Shown here piece after piece: positions 17,161 through 25,368 of a stretch of DNA of 44,656 nt (position 1 is the first letter of the stretch; every line of letters starts with the position of its first letter). This DNA is from Planctomycetota bacterium (lineage in GTDB: Bacteria; Planctomycetota; Phycisphaerae; UBA1845), in the NCBI GenBank assembly GCA_024278775.1, contig JAJRSP010000180.1, positions 1 through 44,656 on the forward strand. Reading direction: 5' to 3'. The notes under the pieces are model-generated. The model was not told the origin of the DNA and searched no databases. It was given only the letters and a program-made list of their open reading frames with translations. Made by a program: the position numbers and the translations under genes.

Positions 17161-19071
17161 TTATTGGGTGAGCTTCGTGGGAATGGTCAAACGAAAGTGG
17201 GCACCGCCGTGGGTGATGTGGCGTCGATCGACAAGTTCGAGACGACCACCCAGAAGGGACGCCCAATCTCGCGCGAGCGCGAGCCCCAAACCAATACCAC
17301 CTTGCGCAGTGTGTTCCGCTTTGGTACCCCGGCGGAACGGTTTGAAAATGGTATGCTGATCGGAACGGGCCACGCCCGGCCCGGTATCGGTGACGTCCAA
17401 GCGTAACTCCCGCTCATCACCATCCAGGTGAACAAAGACACAAGCGTCGTTTGACCCGCGCGCGTGACGGCAGGCATTGTTCACCAACACACCGGCGATG
17501 CGCTGCACCAGATCCACATCGGTTTCCACTACGAGCCCGTTAGCGATCCCACTCTCGCTTCGCGCCGCGATGCCGTGATCCCGGCATCGCGTTTCGAGTG
17601 ACGCGGTGATGTCGGCCAGCAGCGTCGTGGCTTTCGTGCTGGAGGCGCTTAGCTCCACGTTGTGGTTTTCCAGTCGAGCGTATTCCAGCACGTCTTCGAC
17701 CAGCGAGGACAACCGCTCGGATTCTTGATGCAGCGTCTCGAAGTATTCCGGCTTTTTATCATCCGGAACGAGACCGGCCGACAGCATGTCGGCGTACAAA
17801 CGAAACGTCGTCAACGGCGTACGCAGCTCATGCGTCACCGCATAGGCGAACCGCATGCGTCGCTCGGTAAGCAGCACGAGATTACGCAGCCCCACGCCAG
17901 CCACCACCAGCACGACCAACGCCGTTACCCAAGACGTAATCAGTGTGCCGCGCACATCATTCCACGCCACGGCCAATACGCCGCCGGGAATCTCCGGCAC
18001 AACCAGGCGAACGGGAAGCGTCGCCATCGACCCGATCGCAATCTCGTCATCACCGTCGACAGGCACCAGATCAGCCGTGTCGAACAACCCGAGCGCGTTC
18101 ACCTCTGCTAGCAACCGCTGCTTGAGCATCCCCCAGTCCCCGATGAACCCCTGGTAAAACACGGCCGCATCCGCCGTACATTCACGGACGAACGCCAGTT
18201 TTCTCCCTTCCGGCGGTGACGGCTCGATCCAAAACGGCTTCGCGAACGCACCCGTCTTGATCTCGACCCGTCCCGCCAGCGGCGAGGCCGGCTCCAGCGC
18301 TTGAGGCACGCGCGATCGGTGGTGGAGGTTTCGGTCGGCGATCTCCGGTTCGACACAATCCGGCGGCGGAAGTTTTCCCATTTGAGCCGTACGAGAATGC
18401 ACGAAGCGCTGATGGTTATGCCCCGCGTGGGAAAGGGGACCACGGCGCTGCTTCGCAGTTTGCGACGATCGCCCGTTTGGGTTCTGACCGGCAGCACCGG
18501 AGGAGGCCAGCGCGTCGACGCCCGCTACGTCTGTAAGGTTCGCAGAAAAAACAGCACCCAGATCAACATCCGGCAACGCCTTCACCAACCAGTCCCAGGT
18601 ACGGCAGATGCGCGGTTCACAACCCCACAACGATTTGGTGCTGTCCTGGAGCCACGGGGCCGGCTCATCCAACACCTGCGGCGAGGACAACTCGTTGTTC
18701 GGGTCCACCTGAAAATACAGATCAACCCAATCGTGCGGCGAGCCGGTTTCCCACAACTCGGATGCAAACTGCACGACCGCCGCATCAGCCACCTGCACCC
18801 CGTCTCGTGTCCACACGACGAGAGGCTGCTTGTCATACATCGGCAGGTATTCCGTATACGCACGGAGCGTCTCCACCGCCCGAATACCGCCCATGTAGTT
18901 GTCAATCTGATTAACCGCTCGTTCGATCTTCCCCTGGTGTTCGTCGAGAATGTTTTTCTCGGCGAGTTCGAGCGTGGCGGATGTGGCCCAGGCCATGCCA
19001 CCGATCATGACAATCGCGATCGACGCAAACACCACGACACCGCCGACTCGACTTCGAGAAGAACGACGCAT
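17161..19071 (-). CDS. Membrane sensor histidine kinase
   Basis: Inner-membrane two-component sensor of 636 residues. Transmembrane segments at about 11-30 and 376-400 enclose a large periplasmic sensor region. Its second half (FVRECTADAAVFYQGFIGDWGMLKQRLLAEV) is conserved-looking, while 195-270 is a His/Arg/Pro-rich, probably disordered stretch. The kinase follows directly without a HAMP domain: His414 in AVTHELRTPL, N box VNNACRHA, G1 DTGPGVA, F box FKPFRRG and G2 GGIGLGLALARD. Its start overlaps the regulator's stop by one base (TAATG), so translation is coupled to its partner. The signal is unknown. Confidence 0.93.
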   Translation of the reverse strand: MRRSSRSRVGGVVVFASIAIVMIGGMAWATSATLELAEKNILDEHQGKIERAVNQIDNYMGGIRAVETLRAYTEYLPMYDKQPLVVWTRDGVQVADAAVVQFASELWETGSPHDWVDLYFQVDPNNELSSPQVLDEPAPWLQDSTKSLWGCEPRICRTWDWLVKALPDVDLGAVFSANLTDVAGVDALASSGAAGQNPNGRSSQTAKQRRGPLSHAGHNHQRFVHSRTAQMGKLPPPDCVEPEIADRNLHHRSRVPQALEPASPLAGRVEIKTGAFAKPFWIEPSPPEGRKLAFVRECTADAAVFYQGFIGDWGMLKQRLLAEVNALGLFDTADLVPVDGDDEIAIGSMATLPVRLVVPEIPGGVLAVAWNDVRGTLITSWVTALVVLVVAGVGLRNLVLLTERRMRFAYAVTHELRTPLTTFRLYADMLSAGLVPDDKKPEYFETLHQESERLSSLVEDVLEYARLENHNVELSASSTKATTLLADITASLETRCRDHGIAARSESGIANGLVVETDVDLVQRIAGVLVNNACRHARGSNDACVFVHLDGDERELRLDVTDTGPGVARSDQHTIFKPFRRGTKAEHTAQGGIGLGLALARDWASLLGGRLELVDRRHITHGGAHFRLTIPTKLTQ

Positions 19072-19913
19072 TACGATTTCCCCGCGGCAGATTCCCCAGT
19101 AGCAGATTCTTCCGTAGCAGATTCTTCCGTAGCAGATTCTTCCGTAGCAGATTCTTCCGTAGCGGATTCTTCCGTAGCGGATTCTTTTGTAGCCGCCTCA
19201 TCGGATTCTACGACCACCTCCGGACCGAGCATGTACCCCTTACCACGCACGGTAACGATCCAATCAGGACCGTCGCCCCCGCCGGATGTCAATTTCTGCC
19301 GCAAGCGTGTGATGTGCATATCAATCGCGCGCGTCTCGATCTGACCATCGCGCAACCCCCACACACAGGACAGCAATTCTTCACGTGAGACGGCCCGACC
19401 CGCGTGAGCCGCCAGACGCTGCAAAATCTCCGCTTCCATTTCCGAAAGCGCGACACGACCACCGGAAGGCTGACAGACCTCACGCCGTCCACAATCCACC
19501 GACGTGTCTCCCAGGGTGACTTTCACGATGGGCTTGGACCGCTCCGGACTGCGGCGCAAAATGGCCTCTACCCGAGCCAATAACTCTCGCGCCGAAAATG
19601 GTTTGACCACGTAGTCATCCGCACCGCCTTTTAACCCGCGTACCCGATCATCCTCCGAGCCACGCGCCGTCAATATCAACACGGGGAGCGACGGGTGCGT
19701 CAGGCGCAGCTCTTCGAGCACCTCCAGACCATCCATCTTGGGCATGAGCAGATCAAGCAGTATCAGGTCCACCCCGGCCCGACGCGCCTCGGCCAATCCC
19801 GCCTCACCGTCGGCCGCTTCGAGCACGTGGTATCCGGCCATGGTCAACGCATCGACCACGCCCCGACGGATCGCATCCTCATCTTCAACCACGACTATTG
19901 TATGCCTGTGCAT
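19071..19913 (-). CDS. OmpR-family response regulator with tandem-repeat tail
   Basis: DNA-binding response regulator, about 280 residues from this start. The receiver domain begins HTIVVVEDEDAIRRG; phosphoacceptor Asp lies in VDLILLDLLMPKMDG, and the switch residues are in LTARGS and VVKPFSARELLARV. A winged-helix DNA-binding domain follows (EILQRLAAHAGRAVSREELLS ... DMHITRLRQKL ... VRGKGYML). After that comes an acidic tail of repeated TEESA units. The ATG at 19913 is chosen because it stands right before the receiver strand; an in-frame start at 20048 would add 45 residues of no character. The kinase gene overlaps its stop by one base. Confidence 0.94.
   Translation of the reverse strand: MHRHTIVVVEDEDAIRRGVVDALTMAGYHVLEAADGEAGLAEARRAGVDLILLDLLMPKMDGLEVLEELRLTHPSLPVLILTARGSEDDRVRGLKGGADDYVVKPFSARELLARVEAILRRSPERSKPIVKVTLGDTSVDCGRREVCQPSGGRVALSEMEAEILQRLAAHAGRAVSREELLSCVWGLRDGQIETRAIDMHITRLRQKLTSGGGDGPDWIVTVRGKGYMLGPEVVVESDEAATKESATEESATEESATEESATEESATEESATGESAAGKS
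19086..19190 (-). repeat. 15-base tandem repeat at the end of the response regulator gene
   Basis: Seven units of 15 bases in a row, read on the plus strand as agcagattcttccgt. Four units (19101-19160) are identical; the outer three differ by one to a few bases. Being a multiple of three, the array keeps the frame and encodes TEESA repeats in the regulator's C-terminal tail. Confidence 0.95.
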
Positions 19914-20081
19914 CAAACCATCCCGACCCCATGATGGGTCTAAAGCAGTGTCATTGCACGATGTATCCCAACCACCGGGGCACACGAACCGCGATGGAAC
20001 CGGGATTGCCCGTGCTGTTCCCGGATTCGATCGCGGGACCACCGACACCCACCCCGGTCACCCTACGCCCTGCCCCGGTCC

Positions 20082-20090
20082 ATTCTATCA
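20082..20090 (-). promoter_or_regulatory. Possible extended -10 promoter of the two-component operon
   Basis: TGATAGAAT on the minus strand fits an extended -10 element. No good -35 is seen. It would start a leader of about 165 bases ahead of the response regulator. Confidence 0.28.
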
Positions 20091-20165
20091 GTAGTCGTCG
20101 GATACGGCCACGACGGGGTATGATCTCGGTCGGAAAGTTAACCGCGTGTTACAACAAATGCGGGT

Positions 20166-20588
20166 TTAGGGGTCTGGGGGCGGCGGTTCCGATAGTGGGG
20201 GCTTTTTTCGCTGGAGAAAAAGGACCGCCGACGCGACCGCCACGCCCAAGGCATCCGCAATCCAATCACCCAGTGTCATCGACCGCCCCACCCACTGCTG
20301 AAGCCATTCGTCGAGAGCGGCATATCCACCGTACACGATGGCCCAGCCGACCAGCGCGCCACCGGCCAGGATCCCGGTCGATGCACGCAACCGCCGCCCG
20401 CCAATCCACGTCAATAGAAAAAACATGACAAAATGAACGACTTTGTCAGCGTGTTTGATACGGAATCCACCTCCGGAGGGCATCGGCACATGCGTGGCCA
20501 CAAACATCAGCGCCCAGAACGCAAGCCACACACAAGTCCACTGAGGGATGGTCCAACGAGTTGGGGTGCGAAGGGACAAGAGGATCAC
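20166..20588 (-). CDS. VanZ-like membrane protein
   Basis: A 140-residue integral membrane protein with about four transmembrane segments. Family marks are ADKVVHFVMFFLL, the DEWLQ-x5-RS-x-TLGDWIADALGV block near 95-118, and the short Pro-rich tail. VanZ proteins give low-level teicoplanin resistance in one setting, but most members have no known role. The start overlaps the parA stop (ATGA), so the two are translationally coupled. A link between the two functions is not known. Confidence 0.85.
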   Translation of the reverse strand: MILLSLRTPTRWTIPQWTCVWLAFWALMFVATHVPMPSGGGFRIKHADKVVHFVMFFLLTWIGGRRLRASTGILAGGALVGWAIVYGGYAALDEWLQQWVGRSMTLGDWIADALGVAVASAVLFLQRKKPPLSEPPPPDP

Positions 20589-21865
20589 GCCGGAGTCGAG
20601 GAACCCGCACCACTGCCACTACGATCATTCGATGACCCAGTCCCCGCCTTGACCAGGGGAGGGGGAAGGGAGTCGGCTTTATCGGAAACAGCACCGGGGT
20701 CGGCGGATATTACCACAGCCATCTCGACCCGTGGCTGCGGCGAACTCGCGGAGGCCTTCTTTGTTGTTTTCGCGGCGGCCGGCACCGCCCTCTTCACCAC
20801 TCGCCGCATGCGCGGTACCGGGGGCTTCTTCGCGGCACCGTTGCGAACGGCTTTCGCGGCACCGTGGCGAACGGCTTTCGACCGGACACGGATGGCGGCC
20901 TTCTTCGGCACGACCACATCCGCTGCAACCGTTTCCGCCTCAATCGCCTTCGACTCGTCCACGCCATGATCACTCGGCATAGAAACGTGGGTCTTATCTA
21001 CCACGGGGTTCTGCGAGACGGCCTCCGGACGTTGCTTCTCCGTCTCGGGGGGCACGGCCTCCACAGCGGGGCCGCCTCCACCACCAAAAATCTCCACTGC
21101 AAGGTCTTGGTAATCCCTGGCACCGTTGCTCTTGGGCGCATAATCCAACACGGACTGACCGAAACTGGTAGCCTCGGCCAGCTTCACGTTACGACGCACA
21201 CACACATCAAACACCTTTGCGTTCGCCCAGGCCACCGGTGCCCCGCGCGATGCCTCCAGAAACTCCCGAATGTCTGCGACCACTTCCCCCGAGAGCCGCG
21301 TCTGTTTTTCATGCATACACAAGACCACACCGAGCACCTCAAGCGCCGGATTGATTCGCTGCCGCACCAGTCGCACTGTTTTATCCAAGAGCTTGCTGAA
21401 CCCCTGCAGCGCAAAGAACTGCGCCTGCAGCGGGATAAGCACCTCAGACGCCGCCACCAGCGCATTGATCGTCAACACGCCAAGAGAGGGCGGACAGTCG
21501 ATCAGCAGATAATCATAATCCGACTCCACCGCCTCGATTGCATCACGCAGCAGCACCTCTCGCCCGAGCACGCTTACCAACTCCGACTCGGCCGCCGCCA
21601 GATCAATGTTGGATGGTACGATATCGAGCCGTTCACCCACGGCGACGATCACCTTGCGAAGCGACAGTTCATCCGTCAGCACGTCGTAGATGGTGCGTTC
21701 ACCGTCACCGACATCCACGCCGAGATGAAGTCCGAGATGCCCCTGCGGATCGAGATCGACCAACAACACGCGCGACCCGGACCGGGCCAGTGCCGCACCC
21801 AAGTTCACCGCCGTCGTGGTTTTTCCAACGCCACCTTTTTGATTGATGATCGCTATCTTGCGCAT
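20585..21865 (-). CDS. parA: ParA/Soj-family ATPase with histone H1-like tail
   Basis: Walker-type ATPase of chromosome or cargo partitioning, 426 residues from this start. The ATPase domain (1-260) has the deviant Walker A KGGVGKTTT (10-18), the LVDLDPQGHLG switch, and LLIDCPPSLG. The family normally ends near 260; here a further 165 residues follow, with a Lys/Arg/Ala-rich stretch at 320-372 (KKAAIRVRSKAVRHGAAKAV) that looks like the tail of histone H1, then a low-complexity end. The start at 21865 is set by MRKIAIINQKGG and a GGAAAGG ribosome binding site; the longer frame to 22021 adds residues of no character. No parB lies nearby, so this may be an orphan ParA. Confidence 0.93.
   Translation of the reverse strand: MRKIAIINQKGGVGKTTTAVNLGAALARSGSRVLLVDLDPQGHLGLHLGVDVGDGERTIYDVLTDELSLRKVIVAVGERLDIVPSNIDLAAAESELVSVLGREVLLRDAIEAVESDYDYLLIDCPPSLGVLTINALVAASEVLIPLQAQFFALQGFSKLLDKTVRLVRQRINPALEVLGVVLCMHEKQTRLSGEVVADIREFLEASRGAPVAWANAKVFDVCVRRNVKLAEATSFGQSVLDYAPKSNGARDYQDLAVEIFGGGGGPAVEAVPPETEKQRPEAVSQNPVVDKTHVSMPSDHGVDESKAIEAETVAADVVVPKKAAIRVRSKAVRHGAAKAVRNGAAKKPPVPRMRRVVKRAVPAAAKTTKKASASSPQPRVEMAVVISADPGAVSDKADSLPPPLVKAGTGSSNDRSGSGAGSSTPA
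20831..20878 (-). repeat. 24-base direct repeat in the parA tail
   Basis: Two adjacent 24-base units differing at one base encode the eight-residue repeat in the basic tail (RHGAAKAV / RNGAAKAV-like). Expansion by such units would lengthen the tail in frame. Confidence 0.85.
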
Positions 21866-21943
21866 CGGACATCCCTTTCCGACTTCGGACCGTGCTGACC
21901 GTCCTCGGTGTGCCCCGGCCTCCTGCCGCCCGTCGATACGAAA

Positions 21944-21949
21944 AGTATA
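21944..21949 (-). promoter_or_regulatory. Possible -10 element for parA
   Basis: TATACT on the minus strand about 80 bases before the parA start, in a short AT-rich stretch. The region 17-18 bases upstream (TTTTCC) is only a weak -35 match. Confidence 0.3.
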
Positions 21950-22090
21950 CGGAAAACTAGCGGTAAAGGAAAATTGAATCCTGGAAGCCTGTGAGAATCG
22001 CCGCAGATCGGCCATACTCACGGTGTGCGAATGGACGCGTGGGCGTGTCCATCGCTCGCATCACGGCACGATCGGTCGTAGAATTGGCGT

Positions 22091-22642
22091 ATGGCTCACG
22101 CGCCGCAAGACAACGCACCCCCTTCCCGCTCCGTCGGACCCACACTCGGAAAGAACGTCTACATCTCGCCGACGGCCTATGTGGGCGGTGATCTCGTGAT
22201 CGGCGACGACTCCACCGTGATGCATCAGGTCACGATCCGGGCCGATATCGCGCCGATTCGCATCGGGGCCCGCGTCAACTTTCAAGACGGCGTGGTAGTC
22301 CACACCCCCTGGGGAACACCGCTGGATATCGCCGATGAAGTAGGAGTCGGACATGGGGCGATCGTTCACTGCCGCAGTATCGGTCCGCGCACGCTGGTCG
22401 GTATCGGCTCGATCCTGCTCGACAACTGCACGATCGGCGAGCGATGCGTGATTGCGGCCGGCTCGGTGCTTACACCGGGCTCCGTCGTCCCCGACGGCTC
22501 CGTGGTCATGGGCACACCCGGGCGAATCGTACGAGAGGTGACCCAGCGAGACCTCGATATGATCGACCACGTCGTCCGCAGCTACCAGGAAACCGGGCGG
22601 CGGTGTGCCGCGGGTGAGTTTCCGAATATCGCCCCGGCCTGA
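22091..22642 (+). CDS. Gamma-carbonic-anhydrase-like hexapeptide repeat protein
   Basis: Left-handed beta-helix protein of 183 residues, related to YrdA/PaaY/CaiE. It has about seven hexapeptide coils (VIGDDSTVMHQVTIRADIAPIRIGARVNFQDGVVVH ... LVGIGSILLDNCTIG ... VIAAGSVLTPGSVV). The three zinc-ligand histidines of gamma carbonic anhydrases are all present: His71, His88 and His93 in VGHGAIVHC. Enzymatic activity is therefore possible but many such proteins show none. It is divergent from parA with a 225-base spacer. GTPGRIVREV is the usual end of the helix, followed by a C-terminal helix. Confidence 0.92.
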   Translation: MAHAPQDNAPPSRSVGPTLGKNVYISPTAYVGGDLVIGDDSTVMHQVTIRADIAPIRIGARVNFQDGVVVHTPWGTPLDIADEVGVGHGAIVHCRSIGPRTLVGIGSILLDNCTIGERCVIAAGSVLTPGSVVPDGSVVMGTPGRIVREVTQRDLDMIDHVVRSYQETGRRCAAGEFPNIAPA

Positions 22643-22945
22643 GCGAATCCCAGAGTGGGACGCCTGAAGCAGTCGCTTTGCAGCCCGATAGCTATGGTTT
22701 TTCCCATTTTTTTGGCGTCCAGGCCGATTTCGGTGGTTATAATCCGGCGATTGAATTCGCATTGCCAACAGCACCGATCGAACCGATGCTGTACAGCGAT
22801 CGACTGCGATGTGAGGAGCGTATAAAGCCTCAAAAGGCAACGGTCCGGATGGGTGGCGCTACCAAACGACGGCATGGTGCGTCAGTAGGGTAGGTGGAAT
22901 AGACCGTGATTACACCGGGGCACTCGTGTCACCGTAGGGTAACTA
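22643..22945. other. Spacer upstream of the Ser/Thr kinase gene
   Basis: A 303-base spacer with poly-T runs at 22698-22712 and a consensus -10 hexamer TATAAT at 22738-22743 on the plus strand, about 200 bases before the kinase. The only -35 candidate (TTGGCG) is 20 bases away, too far. A second AT-rich hexamer TATAAA lies at 22821-22826. No gene is seen. Confidence 0.4.
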
Positions 22946-25312
22946 ATGGAGGCGGAACGATTCGTGGCGGAAACCCCTGACAACCAACCCGCTTCGGAAA
23001 CACCAGGCGGGCCACCTCCCCAGGACCCGGCACCCGGTGATCCCGAAGTACGTGTACTCGGTGATTTCGAGTTACGCGAGGTGATTGGCAGGGGCGGTAT
23101 GGGCACCGTGTACCGCGCGTGGCAGCGCTCCCTGAAACGCATCGTCGCGTTGAAAGTGCTGGACCAGCGCACAAGCGCCTCCCCGGTGGCCGTAGCCCGT
23201 TTTCAACGCGAAGCTCAAGCGGCCGCCAAACTTCACCACACCTACATCGTACCCGTCTACGCGCAGGGCGAAGACAACGGCACCTACTTCTACGCCATGG
23301 AACTGGTCGAGGGCGACAGCCTCGCCGATATCATCAAACGAAAATCAAACCCAACGGAAACCGGAAAAGACACGGGAGCCAGCACGGTCGGACTGGACGA
23401 AACGGTACTATTGCCGCGTCGCGGCCGCACGGCCACCACGCCCGAAGCATCAGATCCGACCAGCGCAAGCGGCACCCAAGGGCCGGCCGCCGTACAGGAT
23501 TCCGCGATCCATCTGACCGGGGGTGATCTACCAAAAACCCAAGCATCTTTTGACAACATCGCCCGTGACATGGCGAACATCGCCGACGCACTCGCCTATG
23601 CCCATGACAACGGTGTCATTCATCGAGACATCAAACCGCACAACCTCCTTCTTGGCAGCGACGGAAGAATGCGTGTCTCCGATTTCGGTCTCGCCCGTCT
23701 CGCCGAGCAACCGGGCGTCACCATGACCGGTGAAGTACTCGGCTCGCCGTTGTACATGTCGAGGGAACAGCTTTCCGGCGAACTCGACACCGTGGATCAC
23801 CGCACCGACATCTACTCGCTCGGCGCGACGATGTACGAATGGCTGACACTCCGCCCACCCTACCCCGGCGAAACCCGTGAGCGTGTAATCGCCAAAGTGC
23901 TCACGAGCGATGCCGATCCGGTACGCACCCACAACGCCCACACCCCAGTGGACCTCGAAACCATCTGCATGCGGGCGATCGATCAAGACCGGACGCGCCG
24001 TTATCAGTCGGCCGGGGCCATGCGGGACGACCTTCGCCGCTACCTCGACAAACGTCCCATCCGAGCCAGACGCGACAGCGCCACCACCAGAGCCACCAAA
24101 TTCATCGGACGGCACCAACTGCTGTCTCTTGCCACCGCCGCCGCGATCATATTGGCCTTCGTGTTGTCCGCCTTAAGCAGTACCAAATCCACCGTGCGAG
24201 AGCAGACGGCCGAGCTCGCCGACGCTCAACATGAAAATGCAGAGCTGCGCGACCTGCTCAGCGCCATCCCCTTAGCCTCAGCACTCTCGCCCACCGTCGG
24301 GCAAGCCCTCGAGGGGCTGTTGGGCGGCGGTCAAACTAACACCGGCAACGGTCCGGGCGATGAGGCCGGCGTAGGCACGCCCACATCCATCGCCAAGGGG
24401 ATTCTCGACAAGTTTTACACGTCCGTCGCTCCCAGAGACTGGCCGTCCAGCGGTAAGGCCGACGACGCCAAATCACGCCTGCTCATCCGCGCCGTAGAAC
24501 TCTGGCAGGAGGGAAATCTCTCTACTGCCGTGGATCTCGTGGAAGCCTATCAACAGGACCACCCGGATGACTATCTGGCCGTGCAACTTCACGCGGCACT
24601 CAAAGCCAACACGCAAGCCTACGAAGACGTCGAGCGCGACGCGCAACGGATGATCGAACTCAATGCCACTTCGGCCAACGCGCACATCTGGCACGGACTG
24701 GCCAGTCTGATGCTCCGCCATGCCGAAGACGCCATCGACAGTCTTTCGCTGGCGACCGAGCTCAACGGCACCTCCGCATGGGCGAAGGTCACGCGCGGAC
24801 TTGCACTGATAGTCGATGGACGCGCTTTCGGGGCCATTCAGGAGTTCGAGGATGCACTCAGGCTGTCTCAGGATTTCGCCCCGGCCATCTTGGGAATCGC
24901 CGGCGCGTATGTGGCCGTCGGTCGATATGAGGACGCCCTGCCGCAGGCCGATCGGGTACTCAAACTGGAGCCGGAAAACGCCGACGCCCTTTCCATTCGC
25001 GGCGATTGTTACATCGCGCAGGAAAACTTTTCCGCCGCTGCCGCCGATTACGACGCCGCGTTGCGAATCGTAGGACAAGACGCCGGCCTGAAGCTACGCA
25101 GTTTTGCCGCCAAGCTTCAACAGGTTCAGGCCCAAAGCTGGCGGAGCAACGCCTCGTCCGACACGTCAAGCGTCACGATCATCGATAACCCCCTGCTGGA
25201 TCAACTGCTCGACAGGCTTCGGCCACGGCCGATACCCAGCCGCCACGACCGACGTACCTCACCGCGAAACAACCCTCGAACGCGTCTGGCTTTCGTCACA
25301 TCGCCGTGGTAG
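22946..25312 (+). CDS. Membrane Ser/Thr protein kinase with TPR repeats
   Basis: PknB-type signalling kinase of 788 residues. Kinase domain 41-370: Gly loop GRGGMGTV (48-55), Lys70 in VALK, HRDIKPHN (226-233), DFG (246-248), GSPLYMSREQ and DIYSLG. A low-complexity Thr/Asp insert at about 133-200, between the hinge and the C-lobe, is unusual. One transmembrane helix (391-411) is followed by an extracytoplasmic part with about five TPR repeats (roughly 480-735), a likely binding platform, and a basic tail. Phosphorylated partners could include the nearby FHA protein, but nothing in the sequence proves that. Start at ATG with AGGG seven bases before. Confidence 0.95.
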   Translation: MEAERFVAETPDNQPASETPGGPPPQDPAPGDPEVRVLGDFELREVIGRGGMGTVYRAWQRSLKRIVALKVLDQRTSASPVAVARFQREAQAAAKLHHTYIVPVYAQGEDNGTYFYAMELVEGDSLADIIKRKSNPTETGKDTGASTVGLDETVLLPRRGRTATTPEASDPTSASGTQGPAAVQDSAIHLTGGDLPKTQASFDNIARDMANIADALAYAHDNGVIHRDIKPHNLLLGSDGRMRVSDFGLARLAEQPGVTMTGEVLGSPLYMSREQLSGELDTVDHRTDIYSLGATMYEWLTLRPPYPGETRERVIAKVLTSDADPVRTHNAHTPVDLETICMRAIDQDRTRRYQSAGAMRDDLRRYLDKRPIRARRDSATTRATKFIGRHQLLSLATAAAIILAFVLSALSSTKSTVREQTAELADAQHENAELRDLLSAIPLASALSPTVGQALEGLLGGGQTNTGNGPGDEAGVGTPTSIAKGILDKFYTSVAPRDWPSSGKADDAKSRLLIRAVELWQEGNLSTAVDLVEAYQQDHPDDYLAVQLHAALKANTQAYEDVERDAQRMIELNATSANAHIWHGLASLMLRHAEDAIDSLSLATELNGTSAWAKVTRGLALIVDGRAFGAIQEFEDALRLSQDFAPAILGIAGAYVAVGRYEDALPQADRVLKLEPENADALSIRGDCYIAQENFSAAAADYDAALRIVGQDAGLKLRSFAAKLQQVQAQSWRSNASSDTSSVTIIDNPLLDQLLDRLRPRPIPSRHDRRTSPRNNPRTRLAFVTSPW

Positions 25313-25368
25313 TTCCTTCCGAAAGCTCGAGCCCTCCATCACGATGTTCTGGACGCCTGCTCGTGGCG

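Noticed and set aside
18290..18500. Possible frameshift in the sensor domain of the histidine kinase
   Set aside because: The other two frames give either a stop or a basic nonsense-like chain, and the present frame reads on into a conserved-looking sensor region.
18301..19344. 347-residue plus-strand open frame with VADSS repeats
   Set aside because: It is the complement of the kinase/regulator pair; the repeats are the TEESA-coding array read backwards.
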